Source of the DNA: Lantana camara | Lineage: Eukaryota; Streptophyta; Magnoliopsida; Lamiales; Verbenaceae | Assembly (NCBI GenBank): GCA_037501455.1 | Contig: CM074855.1 | Coordinates: 30,165,001-30,229,000, forward strand | DNA length: 64,000 bases | Direction of reading: 5' to 3' | In this document: positions 11,372 to 23,811 of the stretch, one piece after another | Layout of the letters: the number at the start of each line of letters is the position of its first letter | Position numbering within the stretch: position 1 is the first letter of the stretch | The notes under the pieces: model-generated | Told to the model about the DNA's origin: nothing | The model's database searches: none | What the model saw: only the letters and a program-made list of their open reading frames with translations | Translations under genes and position numbers: made by a program

Positions 11372-11381
11372 TTAAAAAAAA

Positions 11382-12514
11382 AAACTATTATTTATCAAGG
11401 AAAATGAATTGTCCTAATCTTACTTAAAAATTTGCCATCAGATAGCTTGATCTAGGCCTTGAAAACCTGTAATAAAAACAAAAAACTAACAAGTGAAAAG
11501 GATTTCCGGTCTAACAATCAACCATATTCAAACACACAAAGATTACACCATAACACGCATTTACAACAAATACAAAAGGACATGTATGTTAGCAGGCTAT
11601 GCTGCTCATTTTAGCAAAATAAAACATTTGAGTAGATGCATCAGCCTCCTATCTAGCAAAAACTGAAGCACTAACCGTAACAAAGAACATTCTAGATGTA
11701 CATTTTATAATCAATACAATGTTAAGCTAAAAACACCATAACTCAACAAGAATTCCACAACTTTGCACCATACCAATGAAGCTTAGAAGTGATGTCAATT
11801 AAAACAGTCTAACCACCAATGAGCAAAAAATTTCAAGGAAACAAGAGCAACCTGATGCGTTGGAAGAGACAAAAACCATAAAAGCATCTCAAAACAAACC
11901 ATTCCAAACACCTAAATATCCACAATTTCTCAAAATATATAACATAAAATAAAATACATGCAGCTATTTATGAGGGAAAATGATAATTATCAATAAACCT
12001 GCATTCAATGTGGCAAGAGTATTTGAGAAGGTTCGGATTGTACTCGGTTCGACCACTGCATAATAAGAAGCCACGAAAAAAAAAAAAAAAAAGAAGAAGA
12101 AATAACACATTATATTTCAATTTATTACATAATGTTGAAAAGGTTAAAACTTTAGTGTAAAATAAAATTTAACGTTGAGGATACCTAAACCTTGGAAGGG
12201 AAATTTTAACTGTAGAGCCACTCCATTTTTTTGTGTCATTTTGAAGGCTTGAGGAGAAAATAAAAGATAAAATCAAGAAAAAATTAATCAAAAAATTAAA
12301 TTACCAAAGTATTATTTACTTAATAAACATTCACAATCATCCCTTTAAATTAATTTTCTTTTCTTTTTGAAATGTGGTATATTTTTAATACTTCTCTAAT
12401 AGAATAAGAATGCAGATATATATTTCTAGCAAACTGACCAATAGCTGTAAGATTGATACTACATTATATCCATTGTATGGTTGTTCATCTCTTTAACTTG
12501 AATATCATTAGAGT
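11382..12514. other. CACTA interior, no gene recognised
   Basis: AT-rich sequence with an A-rich tract near 12077-12095. A few minus-strand blocks look like exons bordered by AG and GT (for example around 11450), but their translations are too short to identify. Confidence 0.4.
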
Positions 12515-13137
12515 TGTAACGCCCCAGTTTTTCCATTCATGCATTATGTGTTATTATTATAACTTTCATATCATGAAATTCCTCCAACAATCTAGCTTGA
12601 AGTGATGAAATCTCTTCCTTCCCTTCCCTTGGTGTGAAAAACGTGATATAGTGTGTGTATATGTGTGGGAGTTATTTTGATGGAATAAAATGAAATGTGG
12701 GAGAGATGAATGTATGTAATATATGTAATATAATTATAGATATAATGTATATATGTATAAAGTAATAAAGTGGAGATATTATGTATATTATATGTATATA
12801 AATCTTTAGTGCTCTTATTATTATATACATATATAATGAATGTGTGAGTGTATTAGGGTAACATGAATACATGAATGTATATATATATATATAATGCATG
12901 TTGATAATTAATTGCATGAGTGAATGAGATTAGAAAAAAATAACAATCTCATAAAATAAGTTTAAATATATAAATAGGTACATATATATACATGTAAATG
13001 AAAATATGTTATAAGATGAAAAGTATAAATTATGCATATAATAGGAAATGCATTGAAATGAAATTAAAATGAATATCATGATATGAAAGTTATAATAATA
13101 ACACATAATGCATGAATGGAAAAACCGGGGCGTTACA
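12515..13137 (-). repeat. Truncated 3' LTR closed by an inverted copy of its head
   Basis: The LTR head at 13077-13137 is repeated in inverted form at 12515-12576 (about 61 bp, nearly identical), with the switch at CATGATATGAAAG. The 623-bp block therefore looks like a foldback unit. Confidence 0.82.
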
Positions 13138-13153
13138 ACTCTCCTCCCCTTAG
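13138..13153 (-). promoter_or_regulatory. Polypurine tract of the short Gypsy element
   Basis: On the minus strand CTAAGGGGAGGAGAGT directly precedes the 3' LTR start TGTAACG at 13137. Confidence 0.8.
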
Positions 13154-13203
13154 AAGAATCTGGTCCCCAGATTCACTGTCGAGTTTAAAATGATGCACAA
13201 GCA

Positions 13204-13312
13204 ATAAGAGAGCCCCGTCTCTTAGACAAGTAATGGGAGAGCCCCGTCTCCCTAACACGAAATGAGAGCACCCCGTCTCTCCAACAAGAATGAGAGAACC
13301 CCGTCTCTCAAA
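13204..13312. repeat. Minisatellite inside the short Gypsy element
   Basis: About four units of roughly 28-30 bp built on gagag-ccccgtctc. It sits between the primer site and the polypurine tract, where coding sequence would normally be. Confidence 0.85.
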
Positions 13313-14007
13313 CACACCCCAACTAACGATTCAAGGAAACACTAAGAGAAACATTTATATAAGTGTCACATAGGGCAAGAAGAATCACATGAATCATATA
13401 ACTAACACTTATATACAACCAAATGGCAACTAACAAGAATAATAAAATTCATGATGCACGTGATATGCATGATTAAGTGTACCGTTCACCGTGGATTGGG
13501 ATTCTTGTATTGAAGTATCTCGGTTAAACGCTTAATTCTTCAATTGATACTTCCTTCATCATGCGAGCATACCTCTAAGGTTTAAATTATTCCTTTGGCC
13601 GGCTCTCCCCCCTTAAGTAAGAAAATGAAAATCTTCTTTCTTAAGCCTTTTGAAGACTAGATTGGATGTCCAATAGCTCAAAACTCTCGTCAATTCCGGC
13701 AACCAGATTGATGGTTGTAGCAACGAATGGAGGTAACCTACAAACACTAATCACTAAATAATGCATGCCGGTTAAAGTGCTAATGCACGTATCACATTTA
13801 TAAACAATTTAGAATGCAAAATGTAACAATTAATTCCAGCAAAGTTTAATTAAACACGTTGAGCATATAAATGCCAAGCCATATAAGCTCAATTAATCCA
13901 CAAGTAGTGGCATGAATCAATGCAATGCACAAGTTATCAAGTAATTCCTATGTCGTTCGACCTAGACTTGACATGACACGACGCTAGAACCACGGTTTTG
14001 CAACCGA

Positions 14008-14019
14008 GCTCTGAAACCA
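14008..14019 (-). promoter_or_regulatory. Primer-binding site of the short Gypsy element
   Basis: On the minus strand TGGTTTCAGAGC, one base off the tRNA-Met complement TGGTATCAGAGC, seven bases inside the LTR end. Confidence 0.75.
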
Positions 14020-14026
14020 CTTAAGA

Positions 14027-16112
14027 TGTAGCACCCGGAACGCCGAGATGCCACACCCTCGCACCATAAGTCTAGCTCACACATGAAATGGGTAGTCCAT
14101 ATATGAACCGGACTCATGGCGAACGGGTGACAATAAAAAAAAAACAACACACTAGCTAGGCGGAACTAACCGTCAAATAAATACGATCATGCATAATCAA
14201 TAAAACGGAAGCATAATATACATTCATGTCTTTAACATAATCCTTCCATTATTTACATAAGTCCAATTCCAAAGATATCCAAATAGGTCATACTTAATAC
14301 ATAGGTACCAAGAGACATAACAAGACATATATGCATAAATAATGTACAATAAAGTGAGGAAGACAAGTGCTAGACCCCCAAGGAACAAAAGACCTGACTC
14401 GATCCCGCCTAGCATGCAACCCTTGAAAACCTGAAAATGTTGAGGTGTCAGTCTACCAACGACTGAGTGAGGGGTTTACGAGTAAATATTAGTGCAATTA
14501 ACATGCAAGTTATAATCCCGGGTAAAGCTTTTACAAATGAAACAATATAGGTTGAATAAGGAATAATCTTCGCCCGAGATTACAACTATTCAATTTAACA
14601 ATTCAATCATTTATCAATTTAATCCGTGGCCCGGGCGAGTGAGGGCAATTCTCCAACCTTACACCAATAGTGAACATTACATGCTTGTGTAATTATCATG
14701 TGATCATGCAATTTAATTAAAGTGCACACGTATCAATTTCATGAACTCCTTTACTCCGGGTGATGGTGGGTTTGCAAGGCCCTAACCATCCATGCTACGT
14801 ACGTCGGGAACATGACTCCCACGTACGGGATTTCTTCCTCCACCAAACCTCCTGGTGGATTCAGAGGTGATCTCAAAATAGTGAGGATAGTGCAAGAGTT
14901 ACCCCTCAGCCCTTGCTTCCTCGGTTGGCTCAATACACTACCCTTGGGCCCAAATGTAAACATGCTTACTCGCCCAAAATAATTAATCAATCCGTTTAGT
15001 TCAATCAATAAATTCCATGAAATTAGTTGAAAATCAATAAGGTCACAATCTAATCACGATACATGCATTGCTTTGCATGATCATGGTTCTAATTAGGGGC
15101 TGGGTACAGTTCCAGAGGTGGAAAAAGGGGTAAAACAGGGGAAGCTTCGGGGGAGGAAGAAAAGGGATGAAAACCCAAAGCAAACTCAACCAAAATGCTC
15201 CAAACAATCATATATCTTGCATATAACTCATATATATCAATTAGGAATCAAGTAATCCATTAAACCATGCTCAAATCATCAAGCAATCATCAATCAAAAC
15301 CCCATATAAAATCATGAACTCCAACTTCCATATTATTTAAGAAATCATGCAAGCTTTCAAGATTAATGATCCTAAGCATGCTTCTAATCACTTAGACACA
15401 AGAAATCATCAAATAACCAACAAACCCTAATCATATATATATATTCAAGAGATTCAATTAAATAATCCATCTATACCTTAAAATGATAGAAAGAAGGGAA
15501 GAAATGATGGTATGATGATGATGATGCTTCCAAACATGAAATTCCTCCAACAATCTAGCTTGAAGTGATGAAATCTCTTCCTTCCCTTCCCTTGGTGTGA
15601 AAAACGTGATATAGTGTGTGTATATGTGTGGGAGTTATTTTGATGGAATAAAATGAAATGTGGGAGAGATGAATGTATGTAATATAAGTAATATAATTAT
15701 AGACATAATGTATATATGTATAAAGTAATAAAGTGGAGATATTATGTATATTATATGTATATAAATCTTTAGTGCTCTTATTATTATATACATATATAAT
15801 GAATGTGTGAGTGTATTAGGGTAACATGAATACATGAATGTATATATGTATATAATGCATGTTGATAATTAATTGCATGAGTGAATGAGATTAGAAAAAA
15901 ATAACAATCTCATAAAATAAGTTTAAATATATAAATAGGTACATATATATATATACATATATATACATGTAAAGGAAAATATGTTATAAGATGAAAAGTA
16001 TAAATTATGCATATAATAGGAAATGCATTGAAATGAAATTAAAATGAATATCATGATATGAAAGTTAAAATAATAACACATAATGCATGAATGGAAAAAC
16101 CGGGGCGTTACA
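14027..16112 (-). repeat. 5' LTR of the short Gypsy element (2.09 kb)
   Basis: Bounded by TGTAACG at 16112 and TACA at 14027 on the minus strand. Near its end (14100-14160) it shares the ctcccgttcgc and cgcctagct blocks with the other Gypsy LTRs in the window. Confidence 0.8.
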
Positions 16113-16501
16113 GCTCTAGTTCAACACAACCACGCATCTTATTCAAGAAAATGAATAATTACGAATCATAAACAGGGCTTATAATGGACTAATATGCTTA
16201 TTACCTTTGTGAAATTCGCAACTTGACTCGGAAGCCCTACATCTAGAAAAAATAGAAAAGGCACATCAGAACAAAAAGAACTGTTCAATTCAACACATAA
16301 AATATTAGAAATTTACAAAAATCAAATTTGAATTTATAGATTCTTGAAATTGTTACAACTTAAGAAATCATAAAAGTGTCATAGTTTGTATTCAAAACGG
16401 CTACCTTTCGTCCATCGATATGCATGCTTTGTGACTGTTCACCAGCACTCTTGCAACCCATGTATTGATAAGCAATTTAAAAGGCAAACTAATCAAGTAT
16501 A
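16113..16501 (-). pseudogene. Possible LRR exon remnant and tandem flank
   Basis: On the minus strand a block near 16210-16255 is bordered by TTTCTAG and GTAATA splice-like signals and reads LPSQVANFTK, which resembles an LRR receptor-kinase repeat. The 16432-16497 part is one copy of a roughly 104-bp tandem repeat that continues after the solo LTR at 18525. Weak evidence. Confidence 0.3.
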
Positions 16502-18524
16502 TGTTGGAAAACAGGAAACAGAAACGCAACAGAAATTTAAAATTTTTCCAAAAGATTGATCATGGACTTGCAATTCTCGTATCGTATCACAGGGTGTTTA
16601 GAAACTTACGTAGATTGAAGCTTTCTAGTGATGTCAGTACCGCCTACTGAACACCCTTCAAGCGGAATGTCCCTCGAACGGTTCTCGATAGATCCCAAAG
16701 CAGCGATCCTCCAAACCGTATCCACACCAGTCCTAGAACACAATCAAGCAAGTGAGAATGCTAGTTCTATAACTTGTGTTAATGGCTAGGGTTTTTCTTT
16801 GAAAACTTTTCTTGTATTTTTCTCAAAAACTTAACACTTCGTGAGTTTAAAGAATAAGAGAAGCCCCACCCTTGTATTTATACTAGGGATTTTCGAACCC
16901 CTTAGGGTTTCCAAGATCCAATGGGAGTTGTTTTCTTGCTCACTAATTAACTCATTTAATTATTTGATTTAATTGGAATAATAAGTTGCCAACTTATTCT
17001 CCAAGTCTTACAAAAATCAACTTTCTCTCTCTTACAATAGGAAGTTAGACTTTTCAACTTTCCTAAAGCTAAAAGTCAAGATTCAATAAATAATTTAATT
17101 CTCAATTAATTATTTACTGGGTTAAGCTTGAGAAATAAAATCTTAATAATTAATTCAAAATTAATTAAAAGACTTAAATTAGTTAATTACAATTTAATTA
17201 ATTAATTCTAGAAAAGAATTCGCGTGTAATAAAATTACAGTCTTGGAGATATGTACATGCCACGTGTGCATGACACGTGGCAGCCACGCAGTGGCTACGT
17301 GTGACACGTGGCAGTCACGTGCTTTTGACACGTGGCAATGCCCATGTGTTAGTCTCTCCAATTCGATCAACAATTTGATCCTTCGTTAATCATATTAACA
17401 TCCTACCATAACCCTCGTGTCCTGGCATTTGTGTGTGACCCTTTAGGTTCATTATTCGATTAGCAGTGATAGTAATTAATTAATTCACTAATTAACTAAG
17501 CACTTCACAGATCACACTACCGTAATCTAGCAATGGGTGTGTGACCCCTAGCCGAATAACGAAATAAATCGAAGAACCTTTCAGTCAATAACATATAGTG
17601 AAATACAATCCTCCTACAACTCCATCTCTCAATCAAGAACTAAGGCATGAGAATATTCTTAGAGCCTAAACATTCTTGATCTTTAAAGTTAAGTTCGTTT
17701 CATATCCATTTAGACCTCAATCCAAGAAAACCTCATTTTCTTGATGTCTTGATCTTTTATCCACCTTAGCCAAGGGTTTAAGTTTAATGGACTACGAACA
17801 ACTCAAAGTAAGAGATCATTCTTGTTCTTGCAACAAGTGTAGATCCTTTGTCGATTCTACTAATTCTACATATGCCACTTGTGTAATCCCAACATAGACC
17901 GTGGTTCAAGTGTCTATATGGCGACACCCTTTTGAGACTATATTAAAGATTACAGAGTTAGCTCATATGAGACATTACAGAATCTCAAGTCTAAGGATTA
18001 ATGAATCATGTTATTGACCTGTGAGATATTTCCTAATCTGGAAGTTTCTAGGAGGTTTCCTTTCCCATTTAGGAATGTTCTCATGCGGGATATCTCAGTG
18101 ATGAAGTTCTAGTAACAATCACCCTCATGTATTATGAACGCATCATTGTATGCACTTATCACTCCATGAAACTGAGTGATCCTTTAAAAGGACGTAATCA
18201 CATAAGCAAGTCTCAGCAGAGTCAAGGTCGACACTCCCACTGTCTGTCGGACTCTCGACTTCGAGAAGTTTCTAATCCTCGCCTATGGAATTAAGAACTT
18301 GTTCCATATGTCGTTCCCACAACAACAAAGTTCTTAACGGCCTCATCGGATTAGGAGAGTTCAATACATGCAAAAACACAGTCAACCCAAATAGACATAA
18401 ATAAGCACATAAAGAAGTGAATGTCTATGAACAAAATCATCTCGTTTACTATTCAAAGACTGTTTGTGATATTACAAGGAATTAGTAAAGCCAAAAATCA
18501 GCTTTAAGGGCACTATTCCTAACA
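16502..18524 (-). mobile_element. Copia solo LTR, 2.0 kb, with target duplication
   Basis: Bounded by TGTTGGAAAAC on the left and CCTAACA on the right, with GTATA duplicated on both sides (16497-16501, 18525-18529). Sequence and layout match the LTRs of the Copia element at 55615-64000, including the G-box region. TATAAATA on the minus strand at 16875-16882 would be the promoter, so transcription would read leftward. No interior remains, which fits unequal recombination between the two LTRs. Confidence 0.88.
17255..17345. promoter_or_regulatory. G-box cluster in the Copia solo LTR
   Basis: At least five ACGT cores, mostly as gacacgtggca, within about 90 bp. CACGTG and ACACGTGGC are known binding cores for plant bZIP and bHLH factors, including ABA-response factors. 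The functional role here is inferred. Confidence 0.6.
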
Positions 18525-18660
18525 GTATATCTGCAAAGTATAGTAACAACTTGCATTCTGCTCTGTCACTGTTCACCAACACTCTTGCAACCCATGTATT
18601 GATAAACAATTTACATGCAAACTAATCAAGTATATCTGCAAAGTATAGTAACAACTTGCA
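18525..18660. repeat. Tandem repeat flanking the solo LTR
   Basis: The block starting gtatatctgcaaagtatag recurs about 104 bp later, and its downstream half also lies left of the LTR (16432-16497). The Copia LTR therefore landed inside a small tandem array. Confidence 0.7.
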
Positions 18661-20300
18661 TTATAAAAACAGAGAATGAAATTTTTTTAACATTTCTTAC
18701 ATTTATTCAAACACTTTTTCTCAATATACATATGCATACATACATATATAGATACAGATATAGATATAGATAATCTCTAAATATTTAGGATGTGACTGGA
18801 ATTATTATTACCCAAATGCCTCCACTAATTTGAATTCTTTGGGAATGAATGCACGAGCGGTCTCTGACTTAACAAGATGAAACTGATACAAGGCACTCAA
18901 ATATTGAAATAGAGTGACTGCACATAATATTACTCAACCATATGTAAAGAGACTTTCTTATATAAGGAAGAAACTTTTATCTAAAGAAAATAACATATAA
19001 CATGTTTGCCCTTGAAAATCCATGGAGGTTTCCTGTATCCTAACACAAAGCTCGTTTCTGCAGCAGCTTCCATTGTTTCAGAAGGTATGAATGCTTGTAT
19101 CCTAACACATATACAAACAAATAAATATGATGAATAAGTCGGAAAAAAAAAGGGAAAAACAAAAGGAAGTGAAATTTAGTCTAACATGATCAGCTGAATT
19201 ATCATAAGATCAAAAAATGAAAAAATTTCCATGCATGTAAAACTAGCATATATAAGCTACATGCAGAGAATAATCCCATGCAAGTTGAGCAAGTTGCAAG
19301 TTTAGTAATAATATTTTTCATATTAATTATGGTTATGAGCCAACAGCGCTGGAAAAGTGGTTATACACTGTTTACTAGAACATACTTTGCCAAAGCATGA
19401 AAGTGGCATAGAACAATAAATTAAAAAAAAAAAAAAAAAAGTTGCATAGAACATTCAAACTTTAGGTTCTAAAGAATTCACAATATTAAATGGTCAAAAA
19501 CATTCAAAAATCATTCTTTTCATCAAGAACTAATGGAATAAAAAACAATCATCAAGAACACTTGGACCATCAAGTTAAATTCCTAGAAAGAAGAAAACTT
19601 AAAATGCCTTGAAGAAAACATTTTGACTAGTAACTTAGTATTGTTGCTCTAGTTAGCAAGAGATAAAAATGCCGATACTTACATGAATAAGAACAAATAT
19701 ATAATCAAAGACAAATAAGAAGCTGATTCATAACTATGAGGATAATTTTAAGTGGTAGACTTTGAGAAATGAGGATAATGCTGAGTTATATATAGTTATT
19801 TCAGCTATATATTAACCTATTATATGAAGCAAAATCATTTGAACAACTGAAATCAACAGAAATTCTTACTAAAATTCTATCAAGAACAAAAGATAGTACC
19901 AAATTTCCATCACATATCTCAGTAGCAACAAAAACTTTTGGAGAAATTTCAACTTTCTACTTCTCTTAAAGGACTAATCCATATCGATCCACATTGTCAG
20001 AACATGAGAATAAGAGAGAAATTATTTAAAAAAGAGATAACAGTACCTAAAAATATAGATGAAAAGTCAGAACTATAAGTATTTCTAGCTTATAAAAGAG
20101 CTTTAGAGTTTAGAGTACAACTTACAAATCATTTAGTCTTGTTCGTTCCCAATCACAGATGGTAAAGGGTCAAAGAAGTTGTTTCTGCCAAAATACCTGT
20201 AGAAAAGCAAAATAGATAAGCAAACAGACATTTATTAAAATATTATGAGAATGTTTCCACAATTTATTGCCCAAATATGAGTTTAATAAAGGGAACTCAC
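18661..20300. other. CACTA interior, no gene recognised
   Basis: AT-rich sequence with one poly-A tract (19422-19440). Minus-strand blocks near 18790-18870 and 19010-19085 are less AT-rich and look exon-like, but I could not assign them. Confidence 0.4.
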
Positions 20301-20440
20301 AATCGTGTTAACGTAGAGAGCAACGCAAGTTCCTTGGGAACCTCCCCTGATAATGCATTTACTCCAATGTTTCTAATGGTGTGAAATTGCAAATATTCAA
20401 GATTTCCTCCATAAAAAAAATTGTTGCTTGATAAGTAGTT
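20301..20440 (-). pseudogene. LRR receptor-kinase exon fragment captured by CACTA
   Basis: The minus strand reads an open stretch containing LSSNNF and, further on, GVNALSGEVPKELALLSTL, followed by a GTGAGT donor at 20299-20300. NALSG-PKE is typical of the LRR region of plant LRR-VIII receptor-like kinases (At1g56140 group). No kinase domain is present, so it is a fragment. Its place inside a CACTA element suggests gene capture, though an older gene invaded by the transposon cannot be excluded. Confidence 0.5.
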
Positions 20441-21754
20441 CTAAATCAAATAACATAAAATTTTAAAAAGGAGATGAGGAAAGGATAAAACAATATGGTA
20501 TACATGTCCTCTGATTTGGCTGAAGCAAAATGTGTCCTTCCAATTAGGCGAGAGGCAGATGCGAGAGAGGGTGTTGATGTATTGCAGGAAATTAGACACA
20601 ACTTAATCTAAAAACAACTCGAACAAAAAAAAGCTAAAGATTTAAATAGCATAATACCCAAAGTGAAGTGTCTGGCCAAACAAAGTAAATTTTCGATTCA
20701 TTGAGAGGTAACTCTTTATTCAACAGCAACTCGAACATCAAAAGAAATTTTACCTGATCATGCATCTATCCCATATTAACATAATGTAAAGGGGCAGCTG
20801 CAACACCTACAAAGAAATCCATGAAACTCTCTGAAACAGGGTAGAAGTACCCACCATCCATGTAATGCACCTCTAGTTGCTGAGATCTCGTTCATCCTAC
20901 TTTACTGAATCCAAGTTTTCCCTAAATATTAAGCCAAATAAGATTTAAACATAAAAATAAACTCCATTAACTCTAGAATCTATCAATATAAAAAGAAAAA
21001 AACTGAGGAAAAAATTGTAGCTACAACATTACAGAACTCCTCGGTTGCAATATTTCAATTGAAATTTCAAAAATATAAGAAAACTTAGAAGCAGGGCATT
21101 CAAAGCACTACAGTCTCTTTCGAGAAATAAGAATACGAACGACTTGCCGTAGGATTAAAATGAGGGTTGAAAGCTCCGCCTTGAAGACCTCCGTTGAAGA
21201 CCTCTGCCTTGAGATCCTTCAGCTGCGCTGGAAGCTCCACCTTGCTCTTCTCTGCCGGCGCCAAAGGGTTTGAGTAAATTTCAGGCATTCGGAGGATTTG
21301 AAAGGGTCGAAGAAAATGGGGTTTTTCCTTTTTGCTCTTCTCTCAGCTGAAAGGGCCGAAGAAATTGACATTTGGGGGGAATATTTTTTCCTTTTGCCGC
21401 GGTTGGTGTTGGGGGTTCTAGGGATAAAAAAAGATTTAGCTTTTGAATTTTTTTTTTAGTTAATTCAATATAAAATCACAATACCCAATAATGATTTATA
21501 AGAAATTCAATATATATTCATTCAATTAATAATTTTTTTTTTTTAAGATTTGAAATATAATATTACTTTTAATCTCTTAAAAATGAAAAATAATATAATA
21601 TAATTCTAAATTCTAAAATTATATTATATTTTTTCAAATATATTATATTTTTGTTTGATACCATGTTAAATAATTGGTTTTGGCATGTTAAATAATTGGT
21701 TGAAATAAAAAAGGGGATCAAATCTTTAGAAGACATTATTTAAGAATTTAATTA
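20441..21754. other. CACTA interior with weak coding-like blocks
   Basis: A 62-codon minus-strand frame (21100-21288) and a coding-like stretch near 20770-20880 lie here, with no family recognised. They may be further pieces of captured sequence. The rest is AT-rich. Confidence 0.35.
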
Positions 21755-21949
21755 TATTTTGTAGCAAAAATATCAAAACTACGTAGTTTTGATATATTAT
21801 TTACTACGATAGTGATTTCATAGTAAATAAGTGTCTTATTCCTTAATTATTTACTACGTACATTAAATTGTAGTAAATAACTATTTTTTACTACGATCAA
21901 ATGATCGTAGTAAAAATATTTGTAGTAATAAGCCATTTTTCTTGTAGTG

Positions 21950-23797
21950 TGTAGCCCTAACGCACGTTAGGGCATTCCTTTGTTAAGGAAGGTAACGGTC
22001 GTTAGCCCTTGGCCTGGGTCTCTGACCCTCCTAACGGGGGTTAGTCCCCCTTAGTGTTGTAGGAGGGTAACGACCGTTAGTCCAGGTCTGAGCTTCTGAC
22101 CTGACTAACGGCCGTTAGAGCCAAGAAGAAGGGATGGGGCTAACGGCCGTTAGCCCCACTCTTGGGTGTGTTCGTGTTGTTTGTTCATTTGTTTGCTTTG
22201 TTTACTTGCTTCTTTGCTCCGTATATGACTTATATATAATTTAAACATGTTGTAATTTGTGTTATGAGCATTTCATTAAATTTATGGATCAAATTGATAT
22301 GAAACGTGCAAGATGTGATCACTATACCCTACTTGTCACCTTGTTGCATCTCATACTTATCATTCGCATTAATATGCATTTGTCGAGCGTCTATTTGGTT
22401 CATTTTGAGTCTAAGAGTGTCTTTTGTTGTTTGTTTTGCTTAGAGGACCTTCCCGTTGACAATGAGCTTGCTCCTTAGGCATCCGATTCACACTCTTTTG
22501 TCACCACTACACGTATTCAAGGTGAGGTTTTGTTCTTTTAGTTATAATGACCTACAACCCTATGTGTTTTGAATCCCGCATGCAAAATACGTATATTATA
22601 TGATAGATACGTGTATGATATGTACTTTGAGGTCTTGTCCCGTTTGCTATAAGACTTTGAAAACGATTTGTATACGTATATAAGCTATTTTTCGTTTGAT
22701 TTGAAAACCTTTGATGAGTGTGTGTATGTAAGCGAGCTTTGGGTTTTGAAAGATAAGCTTTGTTGAATATGTGAATTTTGAACTTTTCTTGGGGCCCCAG
22801 AGAGTGGTATGGTAACTCGGGACGGCCATGGGGTCGCCGAGCTCTCCCATCAACACTTTCCATTTGAGAGTCTCACCCAACCTTAGGTGGATCGGGGAAG
22901 GGTGTTTCTCTTGAGTAGGCGGAAGCAACCGTTGAAGTTTTCAAGGACGTAATTAAGCCTTGTCTCATGTGCATTTACTTGATAGATAGGGCCGTTAACC
23001 CTTCTATCACCCGGAGAAAGGATGGTTTATGAATTTTGTTTTGATTATGTTTATGCCTTTGAATATGGAAGTTTGGGAGGAAAACTCGTACTTATTGAGT
23101 TGTATGACTATGTATGATCTATGAAACGGGAATGGATTCTCAAATACTTAAAATTGGTTGCTTTGGTCTTTGGCCCTTAACCTCTTTCAATTATATATAT
23201 ATCTATTATCACGGGAAATGCTTTAGCTTGCAAAAACCATCCCCAGTTCATGGATCCTTATGAGTTTTGATAAGTGCTTTGCTCTATATGTATTATAGGT
23301 GCGTGTGTTAGCCCCTCACTACTCATTAGGACTAACCATCGTTGTCATTTCTCTTTTCCCCGTTTCTTTGAGTTGTAGGTTCAGTCTGAGTTGAGCTAGG
23401 AGATAAGTGGTCGTCGTGTCTTACTTGTGGTTTAGCTCGAGTCTTCATATGCATTGTAGTGGCTTTTAGCTTTGATACTTTTAAGATATGTATCTTGATC
23501 TTTTGGCCCCCGGATGGGCGTTGTATATTGTATATTTGTATATGGTTCTACCATGCTAGTTTGAACTTATGTTGGTATATATATGATCTTGGAATTATGT
23601 TATGAACTGTTTAATCGCTTCCGCTACATTCTTGATTTATTATGCACTCTGAATGAGGGTCTAGACCGCCTAGCTAGGGTGTGTATTTTGTTTATCTCCC
23701 GTTCGGTATTGTTTGATGTGTGTGCGGACTCTTCATTTCGTTACACGTGCCGGACTCTAGTGCGGGGGATGTGGTGCCCTTCGCTCGGGGTGCTACA
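21950..23797 (+). repeat. Gypsy (Tekay/Del-like) LTR, right part
   Basis: Its last 150 bp match the end of the 35249-39427 LTR, including gtctccc-gttcg, the gtgcgggggatgtggtgcc block and the final GGGGTGCTACA at 23797. Immediately after, the SIRE-like LTR resumes. With 8765-9982 it forms one LTR of about 3.0 kb. No primer site or coding sequence is attached, so it behaves as a solo LTR. Confidence 0.8.
21958..22152. repeat. Six TAACGNNCGTTA-type palindromes in the Gypsy LTR
   Basis: Copies at 21958, 21993, 22032, 22068, 22106 and 22141 each read TAACG, two bases, then CGTTA (the third is imperfect, TAACGGGGGTTA). They are spaced 34 to 39 bp apart. TAACGG is a plant MYB-type core, so they could be protein sites; that is inference. 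Confidence 0.85.
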
Positions 23798-23811
23798 ATA
23801 CTAGTTCGATA

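Larger units (their letters stand above)
12515..16112 (-). mobile_element. Short non-autonomous Gypsy (Tekay/Del-like) element
   Basis: Minus-strand order: 5' LTR 16112 to 14027, spacer, primer site, about 0.85 kb of interior without gag or pol, polypurine tract, then a truncated 3' LTR starting at 13137. The LTR starts TGTAACGCCCCGG and ends GGGTGCTACA. The two LTR copies agree closely from their start to the CATG point, where the 3' copy switches to an inverted copy of its own head. No target duplication is visible because of that inversion. It is nested in the CACTA element. Confidence 0.8.
9983..21949. mobile_element. CACTA transposon, about 12 kb, with nested insertions
   Basis: The right end reads outward as CACTACAAGAAAAATGG, the classic plant CACTA terminus. 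The left end is TACTACAAAAAAAAAATGG, the same with one changed first base. Both ends carry clusters of TACTACG/CGTAGTA subterminal repeats (about 9998-10335 and 21755-21925), as expected for transposase binding. No transposase was recognised. The interior holds a Mutator-type MITE, a short Gypsy element, a Copia solo LTR and decayed LRR-kinase exons. A clean 3-bp target duplication could not be assigned. It interrupts a Gypsy LTR. Confidence 0.8.

Noticed and set aside
12672..12917. Tyr/Ile-rich frame, repeated at 15635-15835
   Set aside because: TA-rich LTR sequence read as protein; not a gene.
20779..20826. Short resemblance to the LHYAN segment of the PSI gene
   Set aside because: About 40 bp of partial similarity without matching neighbours; likely chance.
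21100..21288. 62-residue minus-strand frame near the CACTA right end
   Set aside because: Has plausible codon use but no recognised family and no clear exon partners; noted only as possible captured sequence.
9980..21952. A 3-bp target duplication for the CACTA element
   Set aside because: gcg on the left and tgt on the right do not match; other boundary choices were no better.
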